64,000 nt of DNA. Source: Planctomycetaceae bacterium. Lineage in GTDB: Bacteria; Planctomycetota; Phycisphaerae; Phycisphaerales; SM1A02. A program made the position numbers and the translations under genes. Below the pieces are notes generated by a model. It had not been told where the DNA came from. It searched no databases and saw nothing but the letters and a program-made list of their open reading frames with translations. Below are positions 15,660-27,092 of the stretch, piece by piece (positions within the stretch are counted from its first letter, which is position 1; each line of letters opens with the position of its first letter). The DNA is taken from assembly GCA_947490615.1 (NCBI GenBank), contig CANLHK010000002.1:1-64000 (forward strand), given 5' to 3'.

Positions 15660-16945
15660 ACGCATCAGCGCGCGCCCACTCTCGACGATCGATTCCGCTG
15701 CGCGCGCTGCTGCACGATGTCTGCTGCGCTCTTGGTGTCGTGCTTCTGCTTCCTCTTTGGTTGCCGCGGATGATTCTCCGTGGCAAGGTCCGAACCGATT
15801 GGCCCGCGCGTCTCGGTCGCGGCGAGATGCTTGCCCGAAATGAGAGGCCGCGCGTCTTGATCCACGCTGTCTCAGTCGGTGAGGTCAACGCGATTCGCGG
15901 GCTCGTCGATCGACTGCTCAACGATCGCATGAAACCCGAGGTCGTCGTCAGTGTCACGACGGATACAGGTCTCGCCCGCGCGCAATCGCTCTATGGAAAT
16001 CGCTGCAGCGTCGTGCGCACGCCGTTTGACTTCTCGTTTGCGGTTCGTCGCTGGCTTGATCGCGTGGAGCCAGACTTGCTGGTGCTCGTGGAATTGGAAC
16101 TCTGGCCGACGATGACGCTGCTGGCAACATCGCGCGGACTTCCTGTGGTCGTCGTGAACGGTCGGCTTAGTGATCGCAGCGTGAAGCGCTATCGACGCGT
16201 GCGGTCCTTGGTACGCGGCATGTTTGCGCGCGCGGAATTGGTGCTCGCGCAGAATCGCGTCTATGCGGACCGCTTTGTCGAACTTGGTGCGGGTGAGGTC
16301 CTCGTCACAGGCAACATGAAGTGGGACTCGATTGCGATGCGCGACACCGTCATGGGCGTCGATCAACTCGCTGAGGAACTCGGCATTCCTGCCGACGCAC
16401 CCGTGATTGTCGCGGGGAGCACGGAGCCAGGCGAGGAGGTCCTCTTGCGTGACGCGCTTCCTGATGGCGTGCGCCTCTTGATTGCGCCGCGCAAGCCCGA
16501 GTGGTTTGCTGGTGTGGCTGCGAATCTCCCACATTGCGTGCGACGGACGAGTCGAGTCCAGGGAACTGCAGACACGCGGTTCTATCTGCTTGACACCATC
16601 GGCGAACTTGGGATGGCCTACGCGCGCGCCGATGTCGTGGTGATGGGGCGCAGTTTCGGGCGTCTCTATGGGAGTGATCCCATTGAACCCGCCAGCCTCG
16701 GCAAGCCTGTGGTCATCGGCCCTCGCGTCGCAGACTTCCGCGATGTGGTTGAAGCGTTTGTTGCGGGCGGCGGCATCGTGCAGATTGAGGCGGCCGACTT
16801 GAAGGTGACGCTCGCCCAACTCATGGCAGACCGTTCGCGGCGCAGCGACATCGCCGAACGAGCGCGCGCGGTGATCCGCGCCGAGCAGGGCGGTACAGGT
16901 CGCACCGCTGAGGTTCTCCTCGCGATGCTCTCCTCAAGGGCGTGA
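15656..16945 (+). CDS. kdtA: 3-deoxy-D-manno-octulosonic acid transferase
   Basis: 429 residues, KdtA/WaaA family. A membrane-anchoring helix (about 20-40) is followed by an N-terminal Rossmann domain with the catalytic Glu in HAVSVGEVNA, then VELELWPT, the linker LAQNRVYADRF, and a C-terminal GT-B domain with VAGSTEPGEE and a Glu-Pro motif (DPIEPASLGKPVV). It transfers Kdo from CMP-Kdo to lipid A precursor on the inner membrane, so this organism probably makes an LPS inner core. The start GTG 15656 overlaps the TlpA-like stop (GTGA) and so is coupled to it; a start 30 nt earlier is also open. No other LPS gene is adjacent. Confidence 0.9.
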   Translation: MNASARAHSRRSIPLRALLHDVCCALGVVLLLPLWLPRMILRGKVRTDWPARLGRGEMLARNERPRVLIHAVSVGEVNAIRGLVDRLLNDRMKPEVVVSVTTDTGLARAQSLYGNRCSVVRTPFDFSFAVRRWLDRVEPDLLVLVELELWPTMTLLATSRGLPVVVVNGRLSDRSVKRYRRVRSLVRGMFARAELVLAQNRVYADRFVELGAGEVLVTGNMKWDSIAMRDTVMGVDQLAEELGIPADAPVIVAGSTEPGEEVLLRDALPDGVRLLIAPRKPEWFAGVAANLPHCVRRTSRVQGTADTRFYLLDTIGELGMAYARADVVVMGRSFGRLYGSDPIEPASLGKPVVIGPRVADFRDVVEAFVAGGGIVQIEAADLKVTLAQLMADRSRRSDIAERARAVIRAEQGGTGRTAEVLLAMLSSRA

Positions 16946-16951
16946 TACCCT
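16946..16951 (+). promoter_or_regulatory. TACCCT, candidate -10 of polX (leaderless)
   Basis: TACCCT, then 6 nt, then ATG at 16958. It overlaps the end of the upstream kdtA gene. Confidence 0.48.
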
Positions 16952-16957
16952 CGGCGC

Positions 16958-18703
16958 ATGGCCACCAACGGAGAAGTCGCAGCGGCGTTTGAGGAACTTG
17001 CGGTCCTCAGTGAGTTGCTTGGCGCGAATGTGTTCAAGGTGAACGCCTTTCGTCGCGCCGCGCGCGCCGTGGAGTCGCTCTCGCAACAGGCTGTTGAACT
17101 CGATGTGGCGGCGCTGAAAGCCATCGATGGGATTGGTGCGTCGACCGCGGCGAAGGTCGTGGAGTTTGGCGCGACGGGCACGATGGCGGAACTCGGCGAA
17201 TTGCGCGCGCAGATCCCTGCGGGTCTCAAAGAGGTGCTCGCGGTGCAGGGCATCGGACCCAAGACAGCGCGCGCGCTGTGGACGGAACTCGGTGTGGTCG
17301 ATCTCGCGTCGTTCAAGGCCGTGGTGGAGTCAGGCAGGATCGCCTCGCTGCCACGGATGGGACCCAAGACAATTCAGAACATCAAGGAGTCGATCGCATT
17401 TGCGGAGAGCGCGCGCGGACGCATCTTGATCGGCGAGGCGATGCCGTTGGCGGAATCGATCGTCAAGGAACTCGGTGCGCTCCCGATGGTGCAGCGTGTC
17501 GCCTACGCAGGGAGTTTGCGACGAGGACGCGAGACCATCGGCGACCTTGACATCCTTGCGGCGACGACTGAGGTCGTGGCGCTCATGGAAGCATTCTGCA
17601 CGCGGGCGGAAGTGGCGCGCGTGCTCGCACGAGGCGATACCAAATCGAGCGTGCTGACCAAGAGTGGTGTGCAAGTCGATCTTCGCGTCGTGCCACTCGA
17701 TCGCTTTGGTGCGGCTCTCATGTACTTCACGGGGAGTAAGGACCACAACATCCGCCTGCGTGAACGCGCGATCGCTCAAGGGATGCGACTCAACGAGTAT
17801 GGGCTCTTTCATGAGGGTCCTGACGGCGAGATCGGCGATCGTGCCTCACCGATCGTGGCGCAGACGGAAGAAGAGGTTTACGCCAAGTTAGGGTTGGAAT
17901 GGATCCCGCCGACGATGCGCGAGGATCGCGGCGAGCTCTTGGCGTTTCTCAAGGGCGGCGCCCGTCCTGAGTGTCTGCTCCTCACCGACATCAAAGCGGA
18001 ATTGCACTCGCACACGACCGCCTCGGATGGCGCGATGTCCATCGACGAGCTGGTCACACGCGCGCGCGCTCGCGGATTCCACACCATCGCGATCACCGAC
18101 CACTCTAAGAGCCAGTTCCAAGCCAACGGTCTCGATGAGGTGCGCCTGCGCACTCACATGCTGGAGATCCACGCAGCACGAGCGCGCTTCCCCGACATGC
18201 AGATCTGGGCGGGCAGCGAGGTCGACATCCTTTCCGATGGGTCACTCGATTACAGCGACGAGCTGCTCGCGCAACTCGACTGGGTCGTCGCGAGTCCGCA
18301 CGCAGCGCTCAAGCAGGAACCGAGTGTTGCGACCGCGCGTTTGCTGCGCGCGATTCGACATCCGCTGGTTCATGTCGTGGGACATCCCACAGGTCGCATC
18401 GTGAACGGCCGCCCTGGACTCGAGCCAGCGATGAACGAGCTCTACGCCGCGGCCAAGGAACACGGCACCGCGCTCGAGATCAACAGTCATCACCTGCGAC
18501 TCGATCTGCGCGACATCCACATCCGCGGCGCCGTTGAGGCTGGGTGTCTCTTGGCGATCGATTGCGATGTGCACGGCGCCGAAGACTTCGACGAACTCCG
18601 CTACGGCGTGCTCACGGCGCAACGCGGATGGTTGCCGAAGTCACAGTGTCTGAACTGCCTTGATGCCAAGGCGCTCGACGCGTGGCGGAAGATGAAGCGA
18701 TAG
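16958..18703 (+). CDS. polX: Family X DNA polymerase with PHP exonuclease domain
   Basis: 581 residues, bacterial PolX. An N-terminal 8-kDa-like region has helix-hairpin-helix motifs (IDGIGASTAAK about 56-66, VQGIGPKTARAL about 97-107, LPRMGPKTIQNIK about 131-143). The polymerase core has GSLRRGRETIGDLDIL (about 185-200), with catalytic D196 and D198 and the third Asp at D241 (VQVDLRV). A C-terminal PHP domain (about 341-581) has the metal motif ELHSHTTASDG (H350, H352) and later His/Asp ligands such as GHPTGR and DCDVHG. The protein does gap-filling repair synthesis with 3'-5' exonuclease or AP-endonuclease activity. Both active sites look intact. Confidence 0.94.
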   Translation: MATNGEVAAAFEELAVLSELLGANVFKVNAFRRAARAVESLSQQAVELDVAALKAIDGIGASTAAKVVEFGATGTMAELGELRAQIPAGLKEVLAVQGIGPKTARALWTELGVVDLASFKAVVESGRIASLPRMGPKTIQNIKESIAFAESARGRILIGEAMPLAESIVKELGALPMVQRVAYAGSLRRGRETIGDLDILAATTEVVALMEAFCTRAEVARVLARGDTKSSVLTKSGVQVDLRVVPLDRFGAALMYFTGSKDHNIRLRERAIAQGMRLNEYGLFHEGPDGEIGDRASPIVAQTEEEVYAKLGLEWIPPTMREDRGELLAFLKGGARPECLLLTDIKAELHSHTTASDGAMSIDELVTRARARGFHTIAITDHSKSQFQANGLDEVRLRTHMLEIHAARARFPDMQIWAGSEVDILSDGSLDYSDELLAQLDWVVASPHAALKQEPSVATARLLRAIRHPLVHVVGHPTGRIVNGRPGLEPAMNELYAAAKEHGTALEINSHHLRLDLRDIHIRGAVEAGCLLAIDCDVHGAEDFDELRYGVLTAQRGWLPKSQCLNCLDAKALDAWRKMKR

Positions 18704-20848
18704 GGCGCGACGAGGCAGGTTTGGTATCGTCGCCCTGATCATGGAGACGGTCTCGAGGGAGTCAGTCGTTGGAACTGTTGCGCCGCCGCGATACCAGCGT
18801 CATGTGGACGGACTCCGCGCGATCGCGGTGCTCATCGTGCTGCTGTTTCATCTCGGAGTTCGCGGTTTTGGCGGTGGCTTCGTCGGCGTCGATGTCTTTC
18901 TCGTCATCAGCGGTTTTCTCATCACGCGCCTGATCAAGGACGAACTCGATGAGACGGGTTCCTTTCGATTTGGGCGTTTCTATCTTCGACGCGCGCGGCG
19001 ACTCGCGCCGGCTCTGCTGTGCACGCTGGTCTGCTCGATGATCGCGGCCGCTCTGCTCTTTTCCTCGGAGTCGCTGCGTCGCTTCGGGGCAGAATTCATC
19101 GTGTCGATTTTCAGCGTCTCGAACCTGTACTTCTGGATGCAGGCAGACTACTTCGATGTGGCGGCGTCGATGCGGGCGCTCCTCCATATGTGGAGTCTGA
19201 GCGTGGAGGAACAGTTCTACTTGTTCTGGCCCGCGACGATGGTGCTGGTGTTTCGCGGCTCGTGGCGAGCGAGGATGCCACTCCTTCTGATGGCGTTGAT
19301 CGCGGTGAGCCTGTTCCTGAATTTCCCCTTCGGGAGCGGGATTGCCGCGGGGTCGACGATCCTTCCCGACGCCTTCGCCGATGGGAAGCAGACGATCTTC
19401 TATCTGCTTCCCTTTCGTGTGTTCGAGTTCGGCCTCGGCGCGCTCATGGTGTGGATGCAGCCATCCCCATGTCTTGCTGCATCGCCTGAGACCCGCCTTG
19501 GACGCTGGATGGCGGCGCACTCGGTTGGTGTTGCTGACCTCGAGTGCCTGACTGCGCTCGCCTTGATCGGAACGGCCACCTATGCCTTCGACAGTGCGCT
19601 GCTCTTTCCATCGTTCTACGCATTGATGCCGTGCGTTGGTGCGGCGCTGGCGATCCATGCGGGCGATCGCTCGCGACTGTCGTGCGTGCTCACCAATCGG
19701 GTTTGTGTGGGCCTTGGACTGATCAGCTATTCGCTCTACCTCGTGCACTGGCCGCTCATCGTGTTCTGGGAGTACACGCTCGGTCCTCTGAGTTGGCGTG
19801 AGCGAGTCCTGATTGGCGGGCTTTCCATCGTGTTGGCGACATTGAGCCATCGCTTCATCGAGCAACCGTTTCGATCGGGCCGCGTTCGGCTGCGTTGGCT
19901 GGTGCCGGTTGTTCTCGTGATGCTCGCCCTTAGCGTGAGCATGTGGAAGACCAGCGCTTGGGCTTGGCGTTCGGTCGCCCATGGGCCAATCGAGGTGAGG
20001 GGAGGCGCGGAAGAATTCCATCGCAGGAACTACGGCGGCGCGGACTATCCCCGTCGGGGTGCTGTCGAGACGGCGTTCCCTCCTGATCTTCTTCTTGTCG
20101 GCGACAGTCACGGGATGCAGTACGCCGAAGGGGTCTACAGCGAACTTGCTGGACCGCGGGGATTGGCGTTGCACATCATCGCGGGAACGAGCTGCTTCAA
20201 TCTTCCAGGCTTTACCCGCACAACCGAGGGTCAGGATTGGGACGCCATCTGTCCAGGCGTCGTCGACTCCATCATTGCACTGTCGCAGTCATGCGAGCGC
20301 AAGCCAGTGCTGGTGCTCTCGCATTCGTGGTACTCGCAACTCAGGAATGCGGCGCTGCTCGACAGCGATGGCGTGCGGTCGGCGGCGCGGATTGGTGTGC
20401 CCGAACTGATCGAAGGCATTGCGCGCCTCAAGACGGCGGCGGGTGTCGAACACGTCTTGGTCCTTGGTCAGGTTCCTACATCTGGCGGAATCAACCTGTA
20501 CGACGAGCTCACCCGTCCACCGCTCTTCCAACGCAAGACGCTTGAAGAGATCCTCGCGCCGAAGCCATTGCATGCAGCCTTCGCTGAGTTCAATCGTCTC
20601 ATGCGGAAAGCCGCGGACGACGCAGCGGGGACAGCAGGGTCCTTCGTCTTTCTTGATCCCTGTGACGCGCTCTGTCGTGATGGACTCTGCGACAGCGCCG
20701 AGGCGGACGGAGAGTTGCTGTACTCGGACGGCGGCCACCTGTCGAAGGCTGGCTCGAGGCGGGTCATCCGTGCATTCCTTCCAGAGTTCCTTCAGGCAGT
20801 GGGGGATCGGCTTGGTGCGGACGGTCAGGCGATCCGCACTGCGCCTCT

Positions 20849-23008
<2,160 letters not shown>

Positions 23009-23063
23009 GCACGAGTCCGTCGCCTCGCGGCTCAATCGGCCCGCGGCGCTGGCGAGCGAACCG

Positions 23064-23069
23064 TACCAT
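23064..23069 (+). promoter_or_regulatory. TACCAT, candidate -10 of xseA (short leader)
   Basis: TACCAT, then 8 nt, then GTG at 23078. It helps fix the xseA start. Confidence 0.45.
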
Positions 23070-23077
23070 GCGGCCTC

Positions 23078-24568
23078 GTGGCCAAGCTCCCCTTCGATCC
23101 ATCACGCGCGCGAGGCGATCAGTTCGCTGGTGGCTTGTTCGATACCAAGGCGCAGGAACGGGCGGGCTCAGCGGACGATGCGAGCGCGATCGAGTCGGTC
23201 GCTGAAGGCGCGACGCCAACTCCCAAGCCTCCGCGCGAACTCACTGTCACCGAGTTCAGCGATCTCATCACCCGCACACTCGATGATGGGATGCGCGGAT
23301 CTTTTCGGGTGCAAGGCGAGATCTCCAACCTCTCGAAGCGCGGACACTGGTATTTCTCGATCAAGGACGCAGGTTCGGTGCTCGGCTGCGTCATGTGGCA
23401 GTCGGATGCCGCGCGCAGCGTCTACGACCCGCGTGAAGGTGACGCCGTCGTTGTCACAGGTAAGGTCAAGTATTACGGCGCGCAAGGCAGAACCCAACTT
23501 TACGCCTCACGCATTGAGAAGCAGGGTGTCGGCGCGCTTGAACTGCGTTTCCAGCAACTCGTGGCGGAACTGCGCGCGCTTGGATACTTTGACGAATCGC
23601 GCAAGCAGCCGCTCCCTGAGTTTCCGCGCCGCGTGGCGGTGATCACGAGTCGCACGGGTGCTGCACTTCAGGATGTGCTCAAGACAGCGCAAGAGCGTTG
23701 TCCTGCTGTGGAGTTTGTCGTCATTGATGTTCGAGTGCAGGGTCCTGGTGCTGCGGAAGAAGTGGCGCGCGCGCTGCGGGCGATTGAGAAGCTGCACACG
23801 CGGCTCTCGATTGATGCAGTGATTCTCACGCGCGGCGGTGGATCACGCGAGGATCTCTGGGCCTTCAACGAACGCGTCATGGCGGATGCAGCGATGGCGC
23901 TCTCGATCCCGTTGGTCGCAGCGATCGGCCATGAAGTGGACACGAGCATCATCGAACTCGTCGCCGACCAGCGTGCGAGTACTCCAACGCAAGCGGTGAT
24001 GCGCCTTTTGCCTGATCTTGCGGCACTCGACGAACGACGCGCGCGACTCGGGAGAGATCTTCGCAACGCGATGCGTTGGGCGCTGTCCATGAAGCGCGAG
24101 CGCCTGCTGGCACTCGCGTCGAGTTCGGCGCTGGCTTCGCCTGCTCTTCGTCTCGCGCAGGCGCGCGCAGGAGTGCACCAGCTCGAAGTGCGCAGAGAGA
24201 CTGCGCTCACGGCGTCCTTGGCGCGAGAACGGCGCGTGCTCGATCAGCTCGCCACACGATTGGCAACGCATTCGCCCGTGACCCGCGCGGCTGCGGCGCG
24301 CGCCGCGTTGGCGATGTTTGGACCCCGACTCACACGCGCCATCGCTGTCTCGGTTGGACAATCACGGCGCGCGTTGGTCAACCTCGAACGACGCTTGCGC
24401 AGCGCTGGTCCTGAAGAAACGCTCAGCCGCGGCTACGCGATTGTGACTGCCGCCGATGGGACGCTGGTTCGTTCGATTGCCCAAGCCCGCACGGGCGAGC
24501 GGCTCGATGTACAACTGACCGATGGGCTCGTACCAGTTCGTGTTGAGCCCACGCCACCGAAGGAGTGA
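23078..24568 (+). CDS. xseA: Exodeoxyribonuclease VII large subunit
   Basis: 496 residues. After a non-conserved Pro/Ala-rich leader (about 1-50) comes an N-terminal OB-fold (ELTVTEFSDLITRTLDDGM, then GHWYFSIKD), then the catalytic core with VAVITSRTGAALQDV, ILTRGGGSREDLWAFNE and AAIGHEVDTSIIELVADQRASTPT. A long helical C-terminal region ends in LSRGYAIVT. With XseB it degrades single-stranded DNA. The open frame reaches far upstream, but GTG 23078 is preferred: it clears the divergent recG start and has TACCAT 8 nt before it. It is followed immediately by xseB. Confidence 0.94.
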   Translation: MAKLPFDPSRARGDQFAGGLFDTKAQERAGSADDASAIESVAEGATPTPKPPRELTVTEFSDLITRTLDDGMRGSFRVQGEISNLSKRGHWYFSIKDAGSVLGCVMWQSDAARSVYDPREGDAVVVTGKVKYYGAQGRTQLYASRIEKQGVGALELRFQQLVAELRALGYFDESRKQPLPEFPRRVAVITSRTGAALQDVLKTAQERCPAVEFVVIDVRVQGPGAAEEVARALRAIEKLHTRLSIDAVILTRGGGSREDLWAFNERVMADAAMALSIPLVAAIGHEVDTSIIELVADQRASTPTQAVMRLLPDLAALDERRARLGRDLRNAMRWALSMKRERLLALASSSALASPALRLAQARAGVHQLEVRRETALTASLARERRVLDQLATRLATHSPVTRAAAARAALAMFGPRLTRAIAVSVGQSRRALVNLERRLRSAGPEETLSRGYAIVTAADGTLVRSIAQARTGERLDVQLTDGLVPVRVEPTPPKE

Positions 24569-24573
24569 TTGCT

Positions 24574-24855
24574 ATGGCGAAGAAAAATTCATCGACCGAC
24601 ATGACAAGGGCAGCGAGCGCAGGCACTGCTCCCGAGGTTGATCCCGCGATTGCGGCGCTCGGCTACGAGGAAGCGGTGCGCGCGCTTGAGCAACTCATCG
24701 AAGGAATCGAGCGAGGCGATGTGGGGCTCGAAGCGAGTCTGGCGTCCTATCGCCGTGGCGAACAATTGCTGCGCCATTGCAAGGGTCTGCTCGATCGTGC
24801 AGAGCTCTCGGTGCGCGAGATGTCACTCGCCGAGGCGGAACAGAGCGCATCGTGA
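24574..24855 (+). CDS. xseB: Exodeoxyribonuclease VII small subunit
   Basis: 93 residues. The family core GYEEAVRALEQLIEGIERGD and ASYRRGEQLLRHCKGLLDRAE is followed by a short acidic tail; the N-terminus has about 25 extra, poorly conserved residues. It forms the multimeric helical partner of XseA. The ATG at 24574 is 6 nt after the xseA stop and has AAGGAG 8 nt upstream, a strong Shine-Dalgarno. A GTG at 24565 overlapping the xseA stop is a weaker alternative. Confidence 0.92.
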   Translation: MAKKNSSTDMTRAASAGTAPEVDPAIAALGYEEAVRALEQLIEGIERGDVGLEASLASYRRGEQLLRHCKGLLDRAELSVREMSLAEAEQSAS

Positions 24856-24896
24856 TGCGCGAAGAGTGAAAACGCCGAAGCACGCCCCGCACTCGC

Positions 24897-26237
24897 ATGT
24901 CCAACACGACTGACTTCCTCTTTCTGCAATGGGCGCCGACACTCATCGGTGGACTCTTCGTCTTTCTCTTTGGCGCGTGTGTCGGGAGCTTTCTCAATGT
25001 GCTTGCGTGGCGGCTCCCCACAGGGCAGTCGGTGGTCACGCCACCGTCGCGATGCCCGATCTGCGGCCATCGACTTGGTTGGCGCGAGAATCTCCCCATC
25101 CTCGGTTGGTTTCTCCTGCGCGGACGGTGTAAGGCCTGCAAGCAATCGATTAGTTGCCAGTATCCGATCGTTGAACTTCTCGTCGCGCTCCTTTTCCTCG
25201 CGGCGTTCATCGCGCTCTACGCGCCGTTGGATCGTTCGAGCGGATTGTTCTTTGACGACGCAGCAAGCCCGTGGTGGCGTGCGCAAGGTTTTGGCGCCTC
25301 GTGGCCCGCGTTCGTGCTCGTGGTGCTGACGATCTCTGGCCTTGTGGCCATGACCATCGTGGACGCCAAGACCATGCTGATTCCTGTGGAGATTCCCACA
25401 GGTGTCACGCTCATTGCTTTCGTGGGTTGGTTCGTGCAGGGATTCCTGCCCGAGGCGAAAAACCTTCGCGACTTCATGCCGATTCCTGTGGCGAGCACCG
25501 CCTTGGTTTGTGCGGCGGTGGGGCTCTTCCTCGGACTTGGAGTCTCGCGCTTCCTCCTTCGAACAGGGCGACTCCGTCACGGTTTCTCCGACTGGTCGGA
25601 GTTCGTGAAGGAAGGCGACGACCCGGGCATCTATCCCCACGCGCGACGCGAGATGTTTGTGGAACTCGCATTCCTGCTTCCTGGAATCGTTGGCGCCGTG
25701 GCGGGGTGGATGATCGCGGGGTGGCTGGTCACCGCGCCGCAGACTGCGTCAGATACTGCGTTTTGCGCGCCGTGGACGCTCCTCGGTGGCTCGCTCGTTG
25801 GTTGGGTTGTCGGTGGCGCCTTGGTCTGGGGAGTGCGGATTCTTGGAAGCCTGGCCTTTGGTCGCGAGGCGATGGGACTTGGTGATGTCCATCTGCAAGC
25901 AGCTGTTGGCGCAGCGTTTGGATGGAAGGTCGCGCTCTTGGCGTTCTTCGTGGCGGTCTTCGTGGCGATCGCGTGGGCGCTGCTCTCCTTGCTGCTGCGA
26001 CGCTTCTCCACCTTCTTTCGCCGTGAGATTCCCTTCGGACCACATCTCGCTGCAGGCGCGATTCTGTTCATCGTGGCGCGAGGACCTGTGGTGCGGACCA
26101 TGGATGCGTTCGCGCGAGGGCTCGAACAGGCCGTGGAACTCGTCGCGGGTCCGCTCCCTGAGCGCCTCGAGGAGCCCGATGGAAAAACGCGAAGGATGCC
26201 GCCTGCGGAACTTGCACGCCCGACCGATCGGCGGTGA
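24897..26237 (+). CDS. Type IV prepilin peptidase / A24-family leader peptidase
   Basis: 446-residue polytopic membrane protein. The N-terminal methyltransferase-like region begins GACVGSFLNVLAWRLP and contains the four zinc-type cysteines C53, C56, C78 and C81 (CPIC and CKAC). The aspartyl protease core has one Asp near residue 156 (TIVDAKTMLIP) and the second in GLGDVHL near residue 330. It should cleave and methylate type IV pilin or type II pseudopilin leaders at the inner membrane. It is larger than the usual 220-290 residues, with an extra stretch between the two Asp motifs and a longer C-terminus. No pilin genes are nearby. It lies 41 nt after xseB and may be co-transcribed. Confidence 0.9.
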   Translation: MSNTTDFLFLQWAPTLIGGLFVFLFGACVGSFLNVLAWRLPTGQSVVTPPSRCPICGHRLGWRENLPILGWFLLRGRCKACKQSISCQYPIVELLVALLFLAAFIALYAPLDRSSGLFFDDAASPWWRAQGFGASWPAFVLVVLTISGLVAMTIVDAKTMLIPVEIPTGVTLIAFVGWFVQGFLPEAKNLRDFMPIPVASTALVCAAVGLFLGLGVSRFLLRTGRLRHGFSDWSEFVKEGDDPGIYPHARREMFVELAFLLPGIVGAVAGWMIAGWLVTAPQTASDTAFCAPWTLLGGSLVGWVVGGALVWGVRILGSLAFGREAMGLGDVHLQAAVGAAFGWKVALLAFFVAVFVAIAWALLSLLLRRFSTFFRREIPFGPHLAAGAILFIVARGPVVRTMDAFARGLEQAVELVAGPLPERLEEPDGKTRRMPPAELARPTDRR

Positions 26238-26313
26238 AATGCGGCCGCGCTGGTCGCACACTTAGAGATGGATCTCTAAGAGACCGCGTCACAGTCTGGA
26301 AGGGACGCCACCC

Positions 26314-26994
26314 ATGATCACATCCATGTTTCGCACGATGAACGCTTCTGCTTTTTCTACGGTCGCGCTGGTCGCGGGCGGTCTCTTTCTGACTGGTTGC
26401 GATGGCGCCAAGAAGGAAGTCGCACTCCTGAAAGAGGAGAACTCACAACTCTCCATGCAACTCGACGAGACGCGCACCGCGCTCGATGGCGAGATGCAAG
26501 AGCGCCGCCGTCTCGAGCAGGAACTCACCAACTTGAAGAAGGCACCAGCGCCAGAAGCAGAAGTGGTCGTCATCGAGACGGCACCAGCTGCCGAACCAAT
26601 GGTGATGCCCGACCTCGGCAAGGATGTGACTGTCGAGCAGCGTGATGGCGCCATTGTGCTCACCATCGCCAGCGATGTGCTCTTTGACTCGGGTGAGGCG
26701 ACGCTCAAGAGCAGTGCGAAGAAGACGCTCGACAAGGTTGTCGCCGAAATCAAGAAGAGCTTCCCAGAGAAGCAACTGCGCGTGGCGGGCTTCACCGATC
26801 AGGATCCGATCAAGAGCAGCTCGTATCGCACGAATTACCACCTCGGCTTTGACCGCGCCTACAACGTGTCGAAGTATCTCGAAGAGAAGGGCATCACCAA
26901 GGATCGCCTTGAGCGCCTCTCCTACGGCTCTGAACAGTTGAAGCAGACCAAGAAGGCATCGCGCCGCGTCGAGATCGCCATCGTCGACGGCTGA
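26314..26994 (+). CDS. Pal/OmpA-family lipoprotein
   Basis: 226 residues. A lipoprotein signal ends LFLTGC (cysteine at residue 29), followed by a coiled-coil segment (about 32-75, with heptad-like Leu and Glu/Arg), a short Pro/Ala linker, and a C-terminal OmpA-like domain (about 105-226: VLFDSGEATLKSSAKKTLDKV, then ERLSYGSEQLKQTKKASRRVEI). The usual NxxLSxxRA segment is replaced by TNYHLGFDRAYNV, so peptidoglycan binding is likely but the site is variant. GGAAGGGA lies about 8 nt before the ATG. A strong terminator follows. Confidence 0.88.
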   Translation: MITSMFRTMNASAFSTVALVAGGLFLTGCDGAKKEVALLKEENSQLSMQLDETRTALDGEMQERRRLEQELTNLKKAPAPEAEVVVIETAPAAEPMVMPDLGKDVTVEQRDGAIVLTIASDVLFDSGEATLKSSAKKTLDKVVAEIKKSFPEKQLRVAGFTDQDPIKSSSYRTNYHLGFDRAYNVSKYLEEKGITKDRLERLSYGSEQLKQTKKASRRVEIAIVDG

Positions 26995-27033
26995 GCGCGC
27001 TTGTCGCGTTCGAACTCCAGCATCAATCAACGA

Positions 27034-27067
27034 CGAGACCCCGCTTTGCGCGGGGTCTCGTTTGTTT
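27034..27067 (+). terminator. Rho-independent terminator after the Pal-like gene
   Basis: A perfect 11-bp GC-rich stem (27034-27044 with 27050-27060) has a 5-nt loop and is followed by TTTGTTT. It lies between the convergent Pal-like and mlaD genes. Confidence 0.9.
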
Positions 27068-27092
27068 GAACGGCGCGGTTGACGCGCGGAGG

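Noticed and set aside
18762-20174. 470-residue minus-strand frame opposite the acyltransferase
   Set aside because: Highly charged shadow translation (Gln/Arg/His-rich), opposite a clear membrane protein.
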